Positions 47,401 through 59,885 of a DNA stretch of 64,000 nt are shown one piece after another. The stretch spans positions 28,613,755-28,677,754 of the forward strand of contig CM044958.1 in the NCBI GenBank assembly GCA_024516035.1, in the 5' to 3' direction. Position 1 is the stretch's first letter. Each line of letters begins with the position of its first letter. Both the position numbers and the translations under genes were made by a program. The notes under the pieces were generated by a model. That model saw nothing but the letters and a program-made list of their open reading frames with translations. It was not told where the DNA came from and did not search any database. This stretch comes from Bactericera cockerelli. Taxonomy: Eukaryota > Arthropoda > Insecta > Hemiptera > Triozidae.

Positions 47401-48837
47401 GCTGTCCCCGCCAGAACACAGGGCCAGCTATAAAATAATGTATTCTTAGAAGCCAAATAAAAATGGCTTAGGATGGGTCCTTTGTAAAAAAAAAAAAAAA
47501 ATATATATGAAAAATAAAACAAATGATTATTATTTATCTACATACCTACATATTTCGCTAGAGGTTTCCCAGACTTGTGCCAATTTAGCAAAGCCATTTA
47601 TATTCCTTACAACAATATACCACTTCTCTAGATAGTGTTTTATTTATTTAAGCAAATTATTAACATTTTATAGAGAATATGTTAACCTCTCAGAATATCA
47701 GAAAAAGTGAATCTTACGTATCCGCTGATGATCAACTACGAGTGTCATGATTATTTTTTTGAATATTTTTGATAGTTATATGAGGAATGCTCAGGACTTT
47801 TTCACAAAAATGAACTTTATAATGCTTTAATTTGACATTCAAGCCAATTAAGGAATCCCATTTCATCAACAGTAATCCGACCAAACAAAAAGGTTTGAAG
47901 CATCCAGTAATTGCACGGGCATGGACAGGTACCTATACCTATAAAAATATTTCATACCCTCGGTACTCTTCAAGCACATTGATAAGAGCGCTCATTATAG
48001 CATTGTTCAGCCCAGCTAGTTGAGCAGCATGCGGGAATATAACATAGCCCCCTTCAACTTGTGTAGCACAATTCCTGACTGCTGTGTGCACTACATGTAC
48101 GAGTATGAGTTTATGAGAACCTATTAATGGAGTAATCTATTACTCTTTTTCAGCAACACAATTTTCCACCTCACTGAATGTTTTCCACGCCACTAACTCA
48201 GTGTCAGGCGGATGGATAATTAGGCTGGTAGAAGGTTGAATCGTCAGCTGACTGTGCCGCATTGGTTTTGGAGAAAATGTATAAAATACAACATGATTTC
48301 TCTTATGTTTTCTTTAGGTTAAGCCGGTATAAAAAAAATTACTTTTCAATAATAGTAATCTAAAACCCCAGTTTATCGTGGAGATTTCTGAGAAAAAGCT
48401 AACAATAAATAACAACTATCAATCTATCTTATTTACCTTTTCACCTAGCTATACTAGATTCTCAAGGATAGTGCAAATAACCAAGCGTATAATAGGTCCT
48501 CGCAATATTTGTACTTGGCATTGCGTGACATGTACAATTGTACATGCACATGTACAATGGTGATAAGAAACTTCAGTTTTCTTACCTTTGAAAGCCATAA
48601 ACTATAATTGCTTATTAAAAATTTAACTCTAAAACTATACGAGCATTCCTTGAAAACCGTGCCGGAAACTAAGTTCAAGAGTTTGTTTTGTCGTACAGGT
48701 AAAATTAAAAACACAATTTCTCAGCATACAATAATATATGCCTAAGATTTAACGTGGTCACTAAACTAAAGGACAGTTCACAAAGTCTCAAGTCCCAACT
48801 TTGTTCTTTCTCTTAATTTTGGGAACAGCTTTTGCCT
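44441..48837. other. no gene recognised
   Basis: AT-rich. Contains one SINE fragment (46677-46736), a GTACAGGGTGTGAG word at 47379 and an A run at 47486-47500. Confidence 0.45.
46677..46736 (-). repeat. tRNA-derived SINE, family 1, 3' fragment
   Basis: GAAGGTAACCACCAGGTGAG, then AATGTTCAAAGCAT and CTACCATCTAACCCT match the 3' part of the copies at 32972 and 55085. The tRNA head is absent. Confidence 0.8.
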
Positions 48838-49364
48838 AAAATATGTTCAGGACCTATCTGCATGACTTATAGGTACAAGATATTACCTCTAGTGATATTA
48901 TTTTGATCTCATCATCAGACCACCTCCTCTTTAATTCTAATTTAAGCTTTAGATAAAATATTCAACAGTTTTTCTTCATTGCTGAGAAGAAAAAAAACGT
49001 CCCTATTTTAATTTAATAAATATTAATACCTATTACCTCCTGATAAGTAGCCTCCTGTTTGTCATTTTGAAGATGTCAGTCAGAGTGAATTTCGTTTATG
49101 TGAGTATAATTTTGGTGTTAAACATAAACGACTAAATAAACAAAGCTGTTGACCAAATAATACTCTCGAAAGAAGTCTCGAATAATACTCTTGAAATCTC
49201 GAAATTGTTTCTCTCTCTCTCCTAAGAAGAATCGATTTATAAAGTTTATAAATGGATTTATAAAATGTTTAACCATCTCCAAAGACTCCCTCCGGAAGAC
49301 CAGATCTGGTTGATACCTATCTCTTGTACCTATAAGTCATGCAGGTAGGTCCTGAACATATTTT
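48838..49364. mobile_element. 527-bp element with 43-bp inverted ends
   Basis: 48838-48880 reads AAAATATGTTCAGGACCTAT CTGCATGACTTATAGGTACA AGA, and 49322-49364 is its reverse complement with a single mismatch. The interior has no coding frame and includes CTCGAAA repeats and a CT-rich patch. Probably a non-autonomous transposon, class unknown; no target duplication is evident. Confidence 0.65.
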
Positions 49365-50488
49365 AATCCGAATGAAAGGAAATACTCTCCAGACTTCCTT
49401 CTGCTGAGCAGATGACCTCTTAGAACGCGAAGAACAAGCCAACGTCTGCCAGTCCGTCTGAGATAATCAGCTGGACTAATCTAAGATATGAGGGGTGCGA
49501 GGTAACCTACAGGCTGTTTCACAATCTTCCAACCTGTCGTAATTTAATCCGCGATTTTTTGAAAATTTCGCTGATTAAATTTAGAGCATATACTACAGGA
49601 ATAAAATTAGAAGTGGTGTGGCTTTAAACATCCAAGAACAGAAAGAACTTTATAGCTATAGGTCCTCCGTCTTGTCTAACAACAAATTGTGATACATATA
49701 CCTATAGTTAAGGAATATTTTGACCTGTATAAACTAAACTCCGGATGGAAGACATTTTTGACTCTGAATAGAACGCTTAAAAAAGAGCAGAAAAATATAG
49801 AAGACAAATAGCCCCAAAGAAAATAAACATGATGAAAAGAAAACCTTTCGGACGTGATCTCAGTTGATAAATAATCTGGAGAGAACGCACGGAAATTATT
49901 TATTGCACAATTTCCCTCGGTAAGATTCTTTTCATTTTCCTCGCCCTTAGTTTACCGTTGATAATTTACTCTGTTCAAATTTTATGAAGCATATCTTTTA
50001 TTATTTCTAAGGTGGATTTATTTATCTCGGTTTTTGTGTTTGTTTATTCTTTTCTCTCTCGGCTTGTTACAAAATTGTATATCTCTGCTTGTTATGTAAA
50101 CACAAAATTCACACTTGGTTACATTTTCTATACACTGTCTACTATGATTGTGGAAATGAGGCCACTGAATAGACGCTCTTCTACTTCTCCGTCACTGGAG
50201 TGAAATGTCGCCAAATTTCATAATTTAATAACTACTTTACTCTTGCAACAACTGGGATACAAATCCTCCACGAACAATAATTACCAATTACAGAGTAGTA
50301 CTTATCTTCCTAAAAAAATTAATGAGGAGACACCTATGTTTGAACCACCATGGATTATAAACCTAAACATTATTTTCATTCTATTTGTTAAGTAATGGGA
50401 CTTATTAGTCCAAGCTGACAATCCGAACACTTTTGTCTTCGTCTTATGTAATTCGTATCCTGTTTACAATAGTTTGTATTTTAAGTAT
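49365..50488. other. no gene recognised
   Basis: AT-rich with no recognised repeat or exon. Confidence 0.4.
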
Positions 50489-50527
50489 TACTAGCGGGTT
50501 ACACCCGCCGCTTCGCCAGCCCATCAA

Positions 50528-50677
50528 ACACACACAACGCACACACCCACCCACCACACACATCCACACCACACATCCCACAACCCACACACACCACACA
50601 CACCACACACACACACACACACCACACCCACCACACACACACACACACACACACACACCACACACACACACACCACA

Positions 50678-50747
<70 letters not shown>

Positions 50748-50835
50748 ACACACACACCACACACACACACACCACACACACACCACACACACCACACACC
50801 ACACCACACACACACACACCACACACCACACACCA

Positions 50836-50878
<43 letters not shown>
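50528..50878. repeat. long interrupted (CA)n microsatellite
   Basis: About 350 bases made only of CA with CCA interruptions. All reading frames through it, on both strands, are low-complexity (His/Thr/Pro or Cys/Val) and not genes. Confidence 0.98.
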
Positions 50879-50879
<1 letters not shown>

Positions 50880-50883
<4 letters not shown>

Positions 50884-51345
50884 TCATTTAGGTTTGAAAA
50901 AAAACCTGAATATTTTTTGTCGCCCATCTATTTTCTGGCCTTCCCCGGCGTAGCTCAAGAATGGCTCATCAGAATTTCGCGATCAATATGTCAAATGAAA
51001 GCCTAAACCCTTGCCTAAAACTTTCTCGCTCTGAGTTGATAGGTCGTCACTTCAAATTTCGAGAAAAAATGTCATTTAGGTCAAAAAACGTGAATATTTT
51101 ACATGTTACCCATCCATTTTTTTACCTTACCCGGCGTAGCTCAAGAACGGCTCATCAGAAATTCGCGATCGATATGTCAATTGAAAACTCAAGCCCTTGC
51201 CTAAAACTTTCTCGCTTTGAGTTGATAGGTCGTCGCGACAAATTTCGAGAAAAAATGTCATTTATGTCAAAAAACGTGCATTTTTTTTGCGTCACCCATC
51301 TATTTTTTATCCTTACTCATTGTAGCTTAACCTCAGGGAGATATA
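50880..51345 (+). repeat. 186-bp tandem repeat, about 2.5 units
   Basis: TAGCTCAAGAA/TAGCTTAA landmarks at 50951, 51137 and 51323 are exactly 186 bases apart. Other matched words are CTTGCCTAAAACTTTCTCGC, GAGTTGATAGGTCGTC and CGAGAAAAAATGTCATTTA. The frame at 50961-51356 stays open only because 186 is a multiple of three. Confidence 0.9.
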
Positions 51346-51497
51346 ATCTAGCCTAGAAGAATTTCCTGATCCAAGCGGACCTATGTGCAAAATTTCAGGT
51401 TTCTCGGTCAAACGGTGTGGATTTGTATAAAGAACATACATACATACACACACACACACATACATACAGACAGCTTTCTTTTATAGATATAGATTAC

Positions 51498-53789
51498 TAA
51501 TTACTATATATAATATCATAATTGAATTGAGTATATTTATTTATTTGAATGGGTAGGTAGTGTAGGTATATTTAACAAGGTTTTTACCTCTACTATAATA
51601 CTAGAGTCCTAACGAGAGCCAAGGTTTCATCTTGGAAAGTGAGTACTGAGGTCTCGCAATTGACAACGCAGGACGTGGTACGACATGCGATATGTGACGT
51701 TTCACTGGGTGAGCACGGGTTCGGTTTCCGGAGAGGATTAAATTTCTCGGAAGTTTCAAGGTCCTGGAGATTACAACTTTACGCCATGTTATGGAAATGA
51801 TATTATACAGAAATCCCACATGTGCCCCTCAGGTTATTCTTTGAGGTGACATCCTTTATGTGAACATGAGTCACTCTAGCTAGAGAAATGATGCCTGCAT
51901 TAAAGTTCAGTGATTCTTTGTTAAAGTGGACCATTGCATGTTGAAATTGCGACTTACCTAACCAAGCATTTGTATGTTGACTAATATAATGGATTGTCTG
52001 GGAGATAAAAGGGTTCATTAGAAAGATTAAAAAATGAAAAACGAAATTTCCAAGCCAAGTTTATTTTGTTCTTTAAAAATGCACGAAAGCGTTTGAGCCT
52101 TTATATATAAAAAAAATATGTACAATTATGATTAGAAAAAGAAACCTTGGTTGAAAAAAATCCTATAAATCTTGACTTACATGGAAAAGTTTAGAGACTT
52201 AATTCATAATCAACGCAGCTTTGAAACCGCCGAAACGGACGCCAGTCACGGCTAAAGACTTTAACGACGACAAAGTTGCGGGTTTTAGCTAGTTGACTTT
52301 AAAACTGCTGGTGTAATGGGACTATCTGTCTTCAGTCGACAGTCTCTACGTAAATGAAGCACTACTATACCTAGTCTACTTATAAATATGAAAAGAGAAA
52401 CACAATGAAGCGGATGGTTAGCTTGTTCTACAGAGTTGGTAAAACATAATCAGCAAAATATCTTAGAAAACGCCTTGTTCTTCCTAAAGGATGTCATTTT
52501 AATACTCAATTTCCTCTTCTTATCATGGGATTGTAAATGTGAACGAATGTCTATTACATCCTTTATGTTTATTAAGTTCTAACAATAGTTATGATACTAA
52601 ATCTTATAGCATAGAATTGTAGTAGGCCGTATGCATGCTAAGTAATGCTCCGCAGTATAAAATGGATAATGAATACCTTCTATATTATCCATGTAAAATT
52701 ACGAAAGCTTTCATAGAGTTATGATCTATGCAATTGAAATTAAAAGAATACATATAATTGATAGAGTATTCACTATTTCACAAGTTTTGTATATCCTTGG
52801 GATACCTAAGTATAAAAACTATTGTAGACGTACCCGTTATGCGTTCTCCATTTATACCTACTAAGGATTCTTTTGAATTTGAGGGAGATGCAACTAGCAA
52901 CTTATATAGACAATCCATCTAGGTTGTTAGAAGTTGCTGTTTCATTAGAATTAGAGGTATCATGTGTAGGAAAATATTCAAAATTATAGTTTCTCATAAA
53001 AAAAATCAATGTGAGAAACGATAACTTAAAAAGAAAAGCTAATTTAAATATATACCTAAAGAGTTTTATTGGATTCTTGATCATTTATTATCTTAATAAA
53101 GTACGAAGACAAAAGTATGCAGGAAAGTTAGTGTTGGAAAAATGAGGAAGACCTGAATATAATAAATTAATATCTTATTTTTTATCCCTAGATACATACC
53201 GTCATGAAGTTTGAAATTCAACAAGAGTTTCATAAATATAAGGAACGTTGGATACACATAGATTATCTGGGCGGATGTTTTATATTAAACAAAACGACAG
53301 TATCTATTAGTTTCATGTGTTTAGTGAGCTCTATTAGAGAATTTAAATTATTTCCAACATAAACATTATTGCGATGATATTACGATGTCGCTATTGTAAG
53401 GACTAATTATGCATGGATTACATACATTACAAGATTTACAAGAGATGTTTCGTGAAGGAAACTTAACAAAAGAGCTTCATCATGTACTTCAAACTTCATC
53501 GTTATGAGGTAAACATGACAAATTCGAGGTTACTGATAATAGCAATTTTGATAACAATTGCAAACTTGACTCAAGAGACAATGGTATTGGTACCTATCTA
53601 CCAACCTATTGTTTCTGTAATATAGGAGTATGACTGATAAGATAACAGATAACAAAGGTTTGAAAATACTTGATATTAAATATCATTTATCCAAAAAGGT
53701 CCAAATCTTCATTTCTCTTGATTTTCAAGATATTTTTAGAACTTCTATCAATTAAATATCCATATTCACAAAGACTCTATATGTCAAAA
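51498..53789. other. no gene recognised
   Basis: AT-rich; no repeat family identified. Confidence 0.4.
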
Positions 53790-53976
53790 AATCTCTTCCA
53801 CCCAAAGGGTTGGGTGGAAGAGATTGCCACAGGCAATAACCCCGCCCTTTAGGTAGGACATTTCTCTCTTTTTTTCCTTCTTGTATATTTCTTTAATCTT
53901 TTTGTTTTTCTTTATATTTCATTGTGTTCTACTGTATATATTTTTTGTTCTACCTAATAAAGCTTAAAAAAGAAAT
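53790..53976 (+). mobile_element. retroelement 3' end with inverted 5' junction, copy 1
   Basis: From 53806 it reads AGGGTTGGGTGGAAGAGATT, GCCACAGGCAATAACCCCGC, CCTTTAGGTAGGACATT, then T-rich sequence and CCTAATAAAGCTTAAAAAAG. The same order occurs at 57861-58054. A GGAAGAGATTGC...GCCTTT start with an AATAAA-type 3' end is what I recall of insect LINE 3' UTRs (RTE-like). The first 16 bases (53790-53805) are the perfect reverse complement of 53810-53825. Confidence 0.7.
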
Positions 53977-55084
53977 ATATATTACAGCATAAATTAATGT
54001 ACCCTACATTTGAATATTATGATTAAAAGTAGAAGTTGCACCTAATACGTCTCACATAAACTATTTATTATAATGACGAAAATTTAGGTCTAGTTCTATA
54101 CTTTGAACATAGGAGATTTAGTTACCTTGCACCGAGACGAAGGTAGACATGCACCTACGTCCATTTGGGATACACAAGTAGTAATGAGATATCTCATTTA
54201 TGCAGCAGCACATTCATAGATGGCTCATAATACGCTAAGTTTTGTCCTTGGCGGATTGTAGCTGAAGAAGGCGTGGGAGATATGTAAATATACTGAAGCT
54301 TACTTGTGTAACTTGTTAGAGTATTTAATCAAGAGATAAGACCGAGCAATGAGAACTTGAGAAGTCAACTTTAACAGAAGCAGATACTTTGCCATGGTGA
54401 ATAATAAAGATATTCTGACCAGCATAGAGTGCTAGTACTACAGTAAAGCCTACCTGATGGGTCTTGGTTTTACAATAGTAAACTAGATAAATAGGTAAAT
54501 ACGTATAGTTGGCGATTCTTTCAAGATTTTTAGCAAAAAATGTTGGAACCCGCTGAGAAGGTAAAAAACTAAATAAGGGTGTATTGTATAGTATAAGACG
54601 ATTGAAATTATTATTCAAAAGAATACAAAGGAATCTGAATAAGGCGATTGGGTCTCGAATTCTGGTCATGTCAAATAATTAAGCAGAGTCCTGTGACAAT
54701 CATTTCAACAGAACACAGTTCAAATTCCCGACTTGCACAACAGTCTAAAAAATTAGTCTCGTTCAAATAACTGTTGCCTGTATCATGAGAACAGTTTCGT
54801 ACCTTACTAGAAACGATCTATGCAGATATTAAACCATAATTAATTAGCCACAGTTTGGTCTATATTCAGGCTCAGGTCATAGATAGGCCACGAAGATGGT
54901 TGGTTCATTCTTCTTATACCTAGACTACCTAGAGGTCTACTCCAATGTGCACAATGCACATCACTCACTGTTTAATTCAATTTATAGTCTTTGTTCAAAT
55001 ACCTCAAAGTATAACTACCTACTAAGTCCTAAATAAGTCATGATCTTTGACATTGTTATGATTATCTAACTGTCTGTTATTTCG
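53977..55084. other. no gene recognised
   Basis: AT-rich; short open frames are unconserved. Confidence 0.4.
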
Positions 55085-55297
55085 TGCACTGGTAGTCAAG
55101 TGGATAACGCACTAGTCTGGTAATCCAAGTAGCGTAGGGATCCGTTGGTTCGAATCCCACCCAGTGCATGAATTTTTCCTCATAAATTTGAGTTTGTGAC
55201 CTCATAATAATAATAATACTCTGAGGGTTAGGTGGTAGAAAATGCTTTGAGCATTGACCTCGCCTGGTGGTTACCTTCCACTAGAGTGTTATTATTT
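55085..55297 (+). repeat. tRNA-derived SINE, family 1, most complete copy
   Basis: The head 55086-55167 forms a tRNA-like unit: acceptor strands GCACTGG and CCAGTGC pair perfectly (7 bp), with A box TAGTCAAGTGG and B box GGTTCGAATCC. The body has TGAATTTTTCCTCATAAATT, (AAT)n, and the core AATGCTTTGAGCATTGACCT CGCCTGGTGGTTACCTTCCA. Both polymerase III boxes are intact, so this copy could still be transcribed. Confidence 0.88.
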
Positions 55298-55650
55298 GAG
55301 CATTTTACAACTCAACTCAACAAATGCCCCCCCTACTTGTAAAGAACATGTTCAAGACACCAGAGCTTCTTCTGTTCAATACCAGGACCAGGCACTCGGT
55401 TTCTAATTACCAGGTGCTTGGCTGTATTTAACAAGGGGTCATTGCAACGAGACCACTGGGATTAGCACCGGATCTTTGGTCCACCGCTGCTCAGTGATAA
55501 GAACACGGACTACCTCCTAACATCCACTGCTCAAGACTTCAATATATCAAATGGTCATATACAATTTCATAGCTACTACAGAGCATATAAAATATAGGTA
55601 TACAATTACACATGCTTCTCGTAGATTCAGAATTACGCCTCTGTTTAGGT
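55298..55650. other. no gene recognised
   Basis: Between SINE and foldback; nothing identified. Confidence 0.4.
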
Positions 55651-55939
55651 ATACAGGGTGAGCATAAAGTCTCACCCCACCCCCCGTATCTCAAGAATGG
55701 CTGAAAATAGAAGAAAACGCAAAAACACGTGTCCCTTCAATTTTAAGGGGATTGATTTTCAGCTAAAAAAAAATTTGCCTACACGCCCGCCCAGTCAGGC
55801 TGGGCATGGGCATGGACCAACTTTAAAATTTTAAATAGAATGGTAATATGTCTTGGGACACGTGTTTTTGCGTTTTCTTCTATTTTCAGCCATTCTTGAG
55901 ATACGGGGGGTGGGATGAGACTTTATGCTCACCCTGTAT
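55651..55939. mobile_element. 289-bp foldback element with ATACAGGGTGAG ends
   Basis: The left arm (55651-55735) runs ATACAGGGTGAGCATAAAGT CTCA ... CAAGAATGGCTGAAAATAGA AGAAAACGCAAAAACACGTG; the right arm (55858-55939) is its reverse complement with few changes. The centre carries GGGGATTGATTTTCAGC and GCATGGACCAACTTTAAAAT, which are also inside the arms of the foldback at 21293-22176. Confidence 0.85.
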
Positions 55940-57784
55940 ATGTATGTTCATTGTACATAATAGTAGCACGCGTTGCGTACGCCAGGCGTGACGTATTACC
56001 TCGGGCGTAAAGAAAACGCCCATGGGTTGATGATGCTGAATAAGCAGCAGGGCATTAATTTTAAAATAAATAAATATATAATAAATGTGTGTATCTGTGT
56101 ATGTAAATAGGTGTATGTATACTTCTACCATTTATGTATGTACAAATCAAGTATATTTCATTGTAGATAACATTGCTCATTTTAAGACTTCAAAAGCTGG
56201 AGAGTACGTACAAAAGATTTACACATATTTTTATTTTTTTTGTGATTCCATTACTTTCCTTTCTATAGGATAAGGAAAGTAAAAACAGGGACCATATTCT
56301 GCCATATTCAACTGTACATTGTATGTACAAGTAGGTCTAGAAGAAAAAACTATAAATATAGTTTTTGTCTAACATTCATTAACATGTATTGTGCTAGTAA
56401 TGCTAGTGTTTATTAAGATTTATTCTTATTTCCAGGTCCTTTGGTAGTCGCTGATGACATTGGGGGAATATTTTTTTTAAAAATTTTATCGTGCCCAACA
56501 GTGAAATAGGAACTTCAATAGAAAAAAATACGATTTGAACTTCTGGTTCAACAGTGCCGTACAACAGAATCGGTTTAGGGAGTACATTCGGTTGAAATAT
56601 AGCAAAGTAAAAAAAGTAAAGTATGATTTCTTTGAGGTGAAGCACAAGTTCTCTTCACAATTAGCATTAATAAAGGCCTCCTTTAATTTTTGTCGTCTAA
56701 CCTAGATACCCATTACATTTACAAAAAGTATTGATATCACCCAAAAAAAAAAAAACTACCGTTCAAAAAAGATCCAAGTTCCAGAGCTCCTATTCAAAAA
56801 GTTTTAGCCTATGAAGGTACTGATATCTTTTTTAAGGCCAAGTTACTCTGGTACTTTAATCATTTTTTAAGTTTTTAACTGCCCAATTTTACTATCCTTT
56901 GACTTGGCCAGTTTCATGCTATCGGTCATCTTCCTTATAATTAAGTAAATTTAGCTATATTGAACACGTTGACATTTTAAGAGCTCATAACCAGAACTAA
57001 AATTATAAAATATTAGGATTATAACAAAGAAATGTAAGACCTCCCCTTAAGTCTGACTTTCCACCAATCACAGCGTATGGTATCTGGCTTATCATTGTTG
57101 TAATCCTACTTCATAATTCGGCAGTAAGACTCAAAGTAAGAGCTCTTCATATGTGGAAAGAATGTGCCATTTGCCTTACAGAACTGAAGAACATACTAGA
57201 AGATAACCTAGGTATTCCTAGTAATTAACTCAACAAACACACTATATACATTACATAGATAATATAATTATTATACAGAGTGGGCAATCCTTGATGAGTA
57301 TCAGTTAGACCTAATGCGAGAGTCTGGACCCTGCTCGTCTCCCCACTCAGGCGGTTCCCGAATGACTCAACCATCACACGTCTCCTCTCAGTTGTTTCTC
57401 ATGTGACAAACTCCATTATCCTCCCATCACGGAGACATAGGCCATTTCTACCGTCAGTATACCTCGGTATTAAATTACCATTTCAATTGAAAAAAGTAAT
57501 TAACAAAAGATGAGAACATTTATTACATCAGAAGCGATGTTTCTTCTCTTCTTCCATGGCGAGGTAATAGACAACCTTGTCGAGTAATTAGTATACGGGA
57601 ACGCTGCCACACTAGCACCCCAATGCATATTACACCACATTGCTTGGTTTTAGATTATTATAATAATTATTAGTATTGTGGCAGAAGAACAACAACGGAG
57701 GGAAGAGAAACATGATGAACACAGGACAAATGGTTTCACGTGTTCTGTTGGTAAATAAGCATCAGCCAACAATGATTAGTTCTT
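55940..57784. other. no gene recognised
   Basis: AT-rich; a patch at 57290-57480 is more GC-rich but without recognisable coding content. Confidence 0.4.
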
Positions 57785-57855
57785 TTTTTTATAATCTTCT
57801 TCTGCAGCAGACCCAACTTCTTGTTGGGTCTGCTGCAGAAGAAGATTATAAAAAA
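57785..57855. repeat. perfect 33-bp hairpin at a retroelement junction
   Basis: 57785-57817 and 57823-57855 are perfect reverse complements with a 5-base loop (TTCTT). The right arm, GTTGGGTCTGCTGCAGAAGA AGATTATAA, occurs again as a single direct copy at 58292-58323. Confidence 0.95.
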
Positions 57856-58022
57856 TAATAAGGGTTGGGTGGAAGAGATTGCCACAGGCAATAACCCCGC
57901 CCTTTAGGTAGGACATTATTGTTTTTTTCTTTTCTTTATTATTTTGTCATTTGTTTGTTCTTTTTTCTTCTATATTTTCTTAATTTTATAATGTTGCATG
58001 TTTGTCCTCCTAATAAAGCTTA

Positions 58023-58054
<32 letters not shown>
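57856..58054 (+). mobile_element. retroelement 3' end, copy 2, poly-A tailed
   Basis: Starts AGGGTTGGGTGGAAGAGATT, continues GCCACAGGCAATAACCCCGC, CCTTTAGGTAGGACATT, a T-rich stretch and CCTAATAAAGCTTAATAAAA, ending in a 30-base A run (58025-58054). The pure tail and canonical AATAAA show a fairly young retroposed insertion. Same family as 53790-53976. Confidence 0.75.
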
Positions 58055-58057
<3 letters not shown>

Positions 58058-58323
58058 CTTCGGATTCTTGTTTGACAAGAGCGACTCAAGCCACGTTCCT
58101 CTACAAATATAAACAAAAATGGGAATGCCCAGTTGCTTAACAATAATAATTACTATGATGAGAAAGAATGAGGTATCACTTTGAAGGTGAAGATAAATTG
58201 ATTCATTTTGCTACTGTCCGTAAAAACTAGGGATTGTGCCTTTGTCAACAACACCTCAGCCATGACACATTTTCCTTACACTCGACAAGAAGTTGGGTCT
58301 GCTGCAGAAGAAGATTATAAAAA

Positions 58324-59724
58324 CTTTCAAGCTTTGGTCTTTGGGCCATGATGTGTAATAACATAATTGTTCTTTCAAAAATAATAAACTCTTTAATTTC
58401 AACTCACCCGGAGTCAGAGGACATGAGAACAGGTGTCTTTCTAACACAAAGACAACCCCTTGATATACACAGAGGGAAAACTTTGTATGACTTCTAAAAC
58501 AATAAAAATCTGAGCAGTTCTAGCATTCAAACAAAAAGAACCAGTATTGATTAACATAAAATGTGTATCGAGGTATAATAAAAGTTGTATACCTATTTAC
58601 CCCCGAGTAAGAAAATAGAAAAGAACTGGACACATATTATACAATTTACATCTTTATGTAATCTGGGATACAAATTATCTCTCTAATAGCGCAGAGCCTC
58701 CTAGGCTCTTCATTAGGGAACACATTCCTGTCATCACTCCTACTTAAATCCTCTCTATGACGAGATAGTAACTCAATTCAGTTAATTAATATTTCCTCTT
58801 TTTTACATGCACGAGACTCCCAGGAACAACTTGGCATCAGAAGAGGTGCTATTTAGTCCATTTGATATTTGGTACACTGCAATTGTAAATAATATACCAG
58901 GGACCGTTTGTACTAAAAAAAGGTGAAATGCATTAAAACGCTGGAACAGATGTTTTCTTTTTCTCATTATTACTATTATTATGACTTTAAAAAGATCTTC
59001 CAACTCCCAATATAATTTTGTAAGTGTAGACCAAGAGCTCGCAGCACGTCATAATAAAGGTGCGGCGCGGTGGTAAAAGATAATATGACTCCATTCGAAA
59101 GCATACCTATCACAGGAAATAAATTATGCATTATAGTTTTATAGCGATCCATTTCGGTGTAGCATGTACCTTTGCAGTAATAACAAAGTGGTTAAGTGGT
59201 AGAGTGGCACACAGAAATGGCAGTTTTATGTTCAATTAATGTCCCGTACGTTCTATATAACTTTATCATCTGTTCTAATACATTTATGAAAAATTCAGCC
59301 CCAGTAACCCTACGTTGAAAATTACACGCTAAAAATTTAACATGACACAAAAAACCAGGAAAATTCAGTGCTCTACAGTTTCATATTCATTGTTTAACTT
59401 TATTATTGTTATTCGCATTGCTACACTGTTAGGTAAACATGATATGATGTTTTATTTAATTTGAGCAACTTTCATTCCAGCTGTAACTGTAGGTACCTAT
59501 TATAGGTATGTAGTAATATGTACTTTCCTCCACATCATGTACAAACATAAGAAGTATTATTACTATACTACTGAAGGTATATCGAAGTAGTAAGATGACA
59601 TCGTCACGTTAGTAATGAATCCAAGGAACGCTAACCCTCGGAAAGTTGTCATAATGTCACATCCACTAAAAATCAAAAAAAAACTTTTTCTTCCTAAATT
59701 AGAAGTGATTGATTTTCAAACATT
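58324..59724. other. no gene recognised
   Basis: AT-rich; no repeat or exon identified. Confidence 0.4.
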
Positions 59725-59885
59725 TGATGGGCGATAAGTGACACAATACTTTCCATTTAGGTGCTGGGTCAACACGAGCGCACCGAAAGGTATCCTTTAC
59801 AAACAACTGTAACCAAATTTAGAATACATTTTTTTTTGTCGGTTCGGGGGATCGAACCTCCCGCATAGCAGCGAGTTCTCAGATG
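59725..59885 (-). repeat. tRNA-derived SINE, family 2, copy 2
   Basis: TGATGGGCGATAAGTGACAC, AGGTGCTGGGTCAACACGAG CGCACCG and GTCGGTTCGGGGGATCGAAC match 25545-25735. The tRNA head is cut short after the B box. Confidence 0.8.

Larger units (their letters stand above)
50489..51497 (+). mobile_element. composite non-autonomous element with (CA)n and 186-bp repeats
   Basis: It starts ACTAGCGGGTTACACCCGCC GCTTCGCC and ends with CGGTCAAACGGTGTGGATTT, a TACA/CACA tract, and TTATAGATATAGATTACTA. The same 3' end is seen at 27083-27215, supporting a mobile repeat. The interior is a long CA microsatellite followed by a 186-bp tandem array. Class uncertain. Confidence 0.6.

Noticed and set aside
50433..50927. 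Longest open frames of the window (up to 152 residues, both strands)
   Set aside because: They run through the (CA)n microsatellite and encode only His/Thr/Pro or Cys/Val runs.
50961..51356. 131-residue frame with internal protein repeats
   Set aside because: It is the 186-bp tandem repeat read in frame; it stays open because the unit is a multiple of three.
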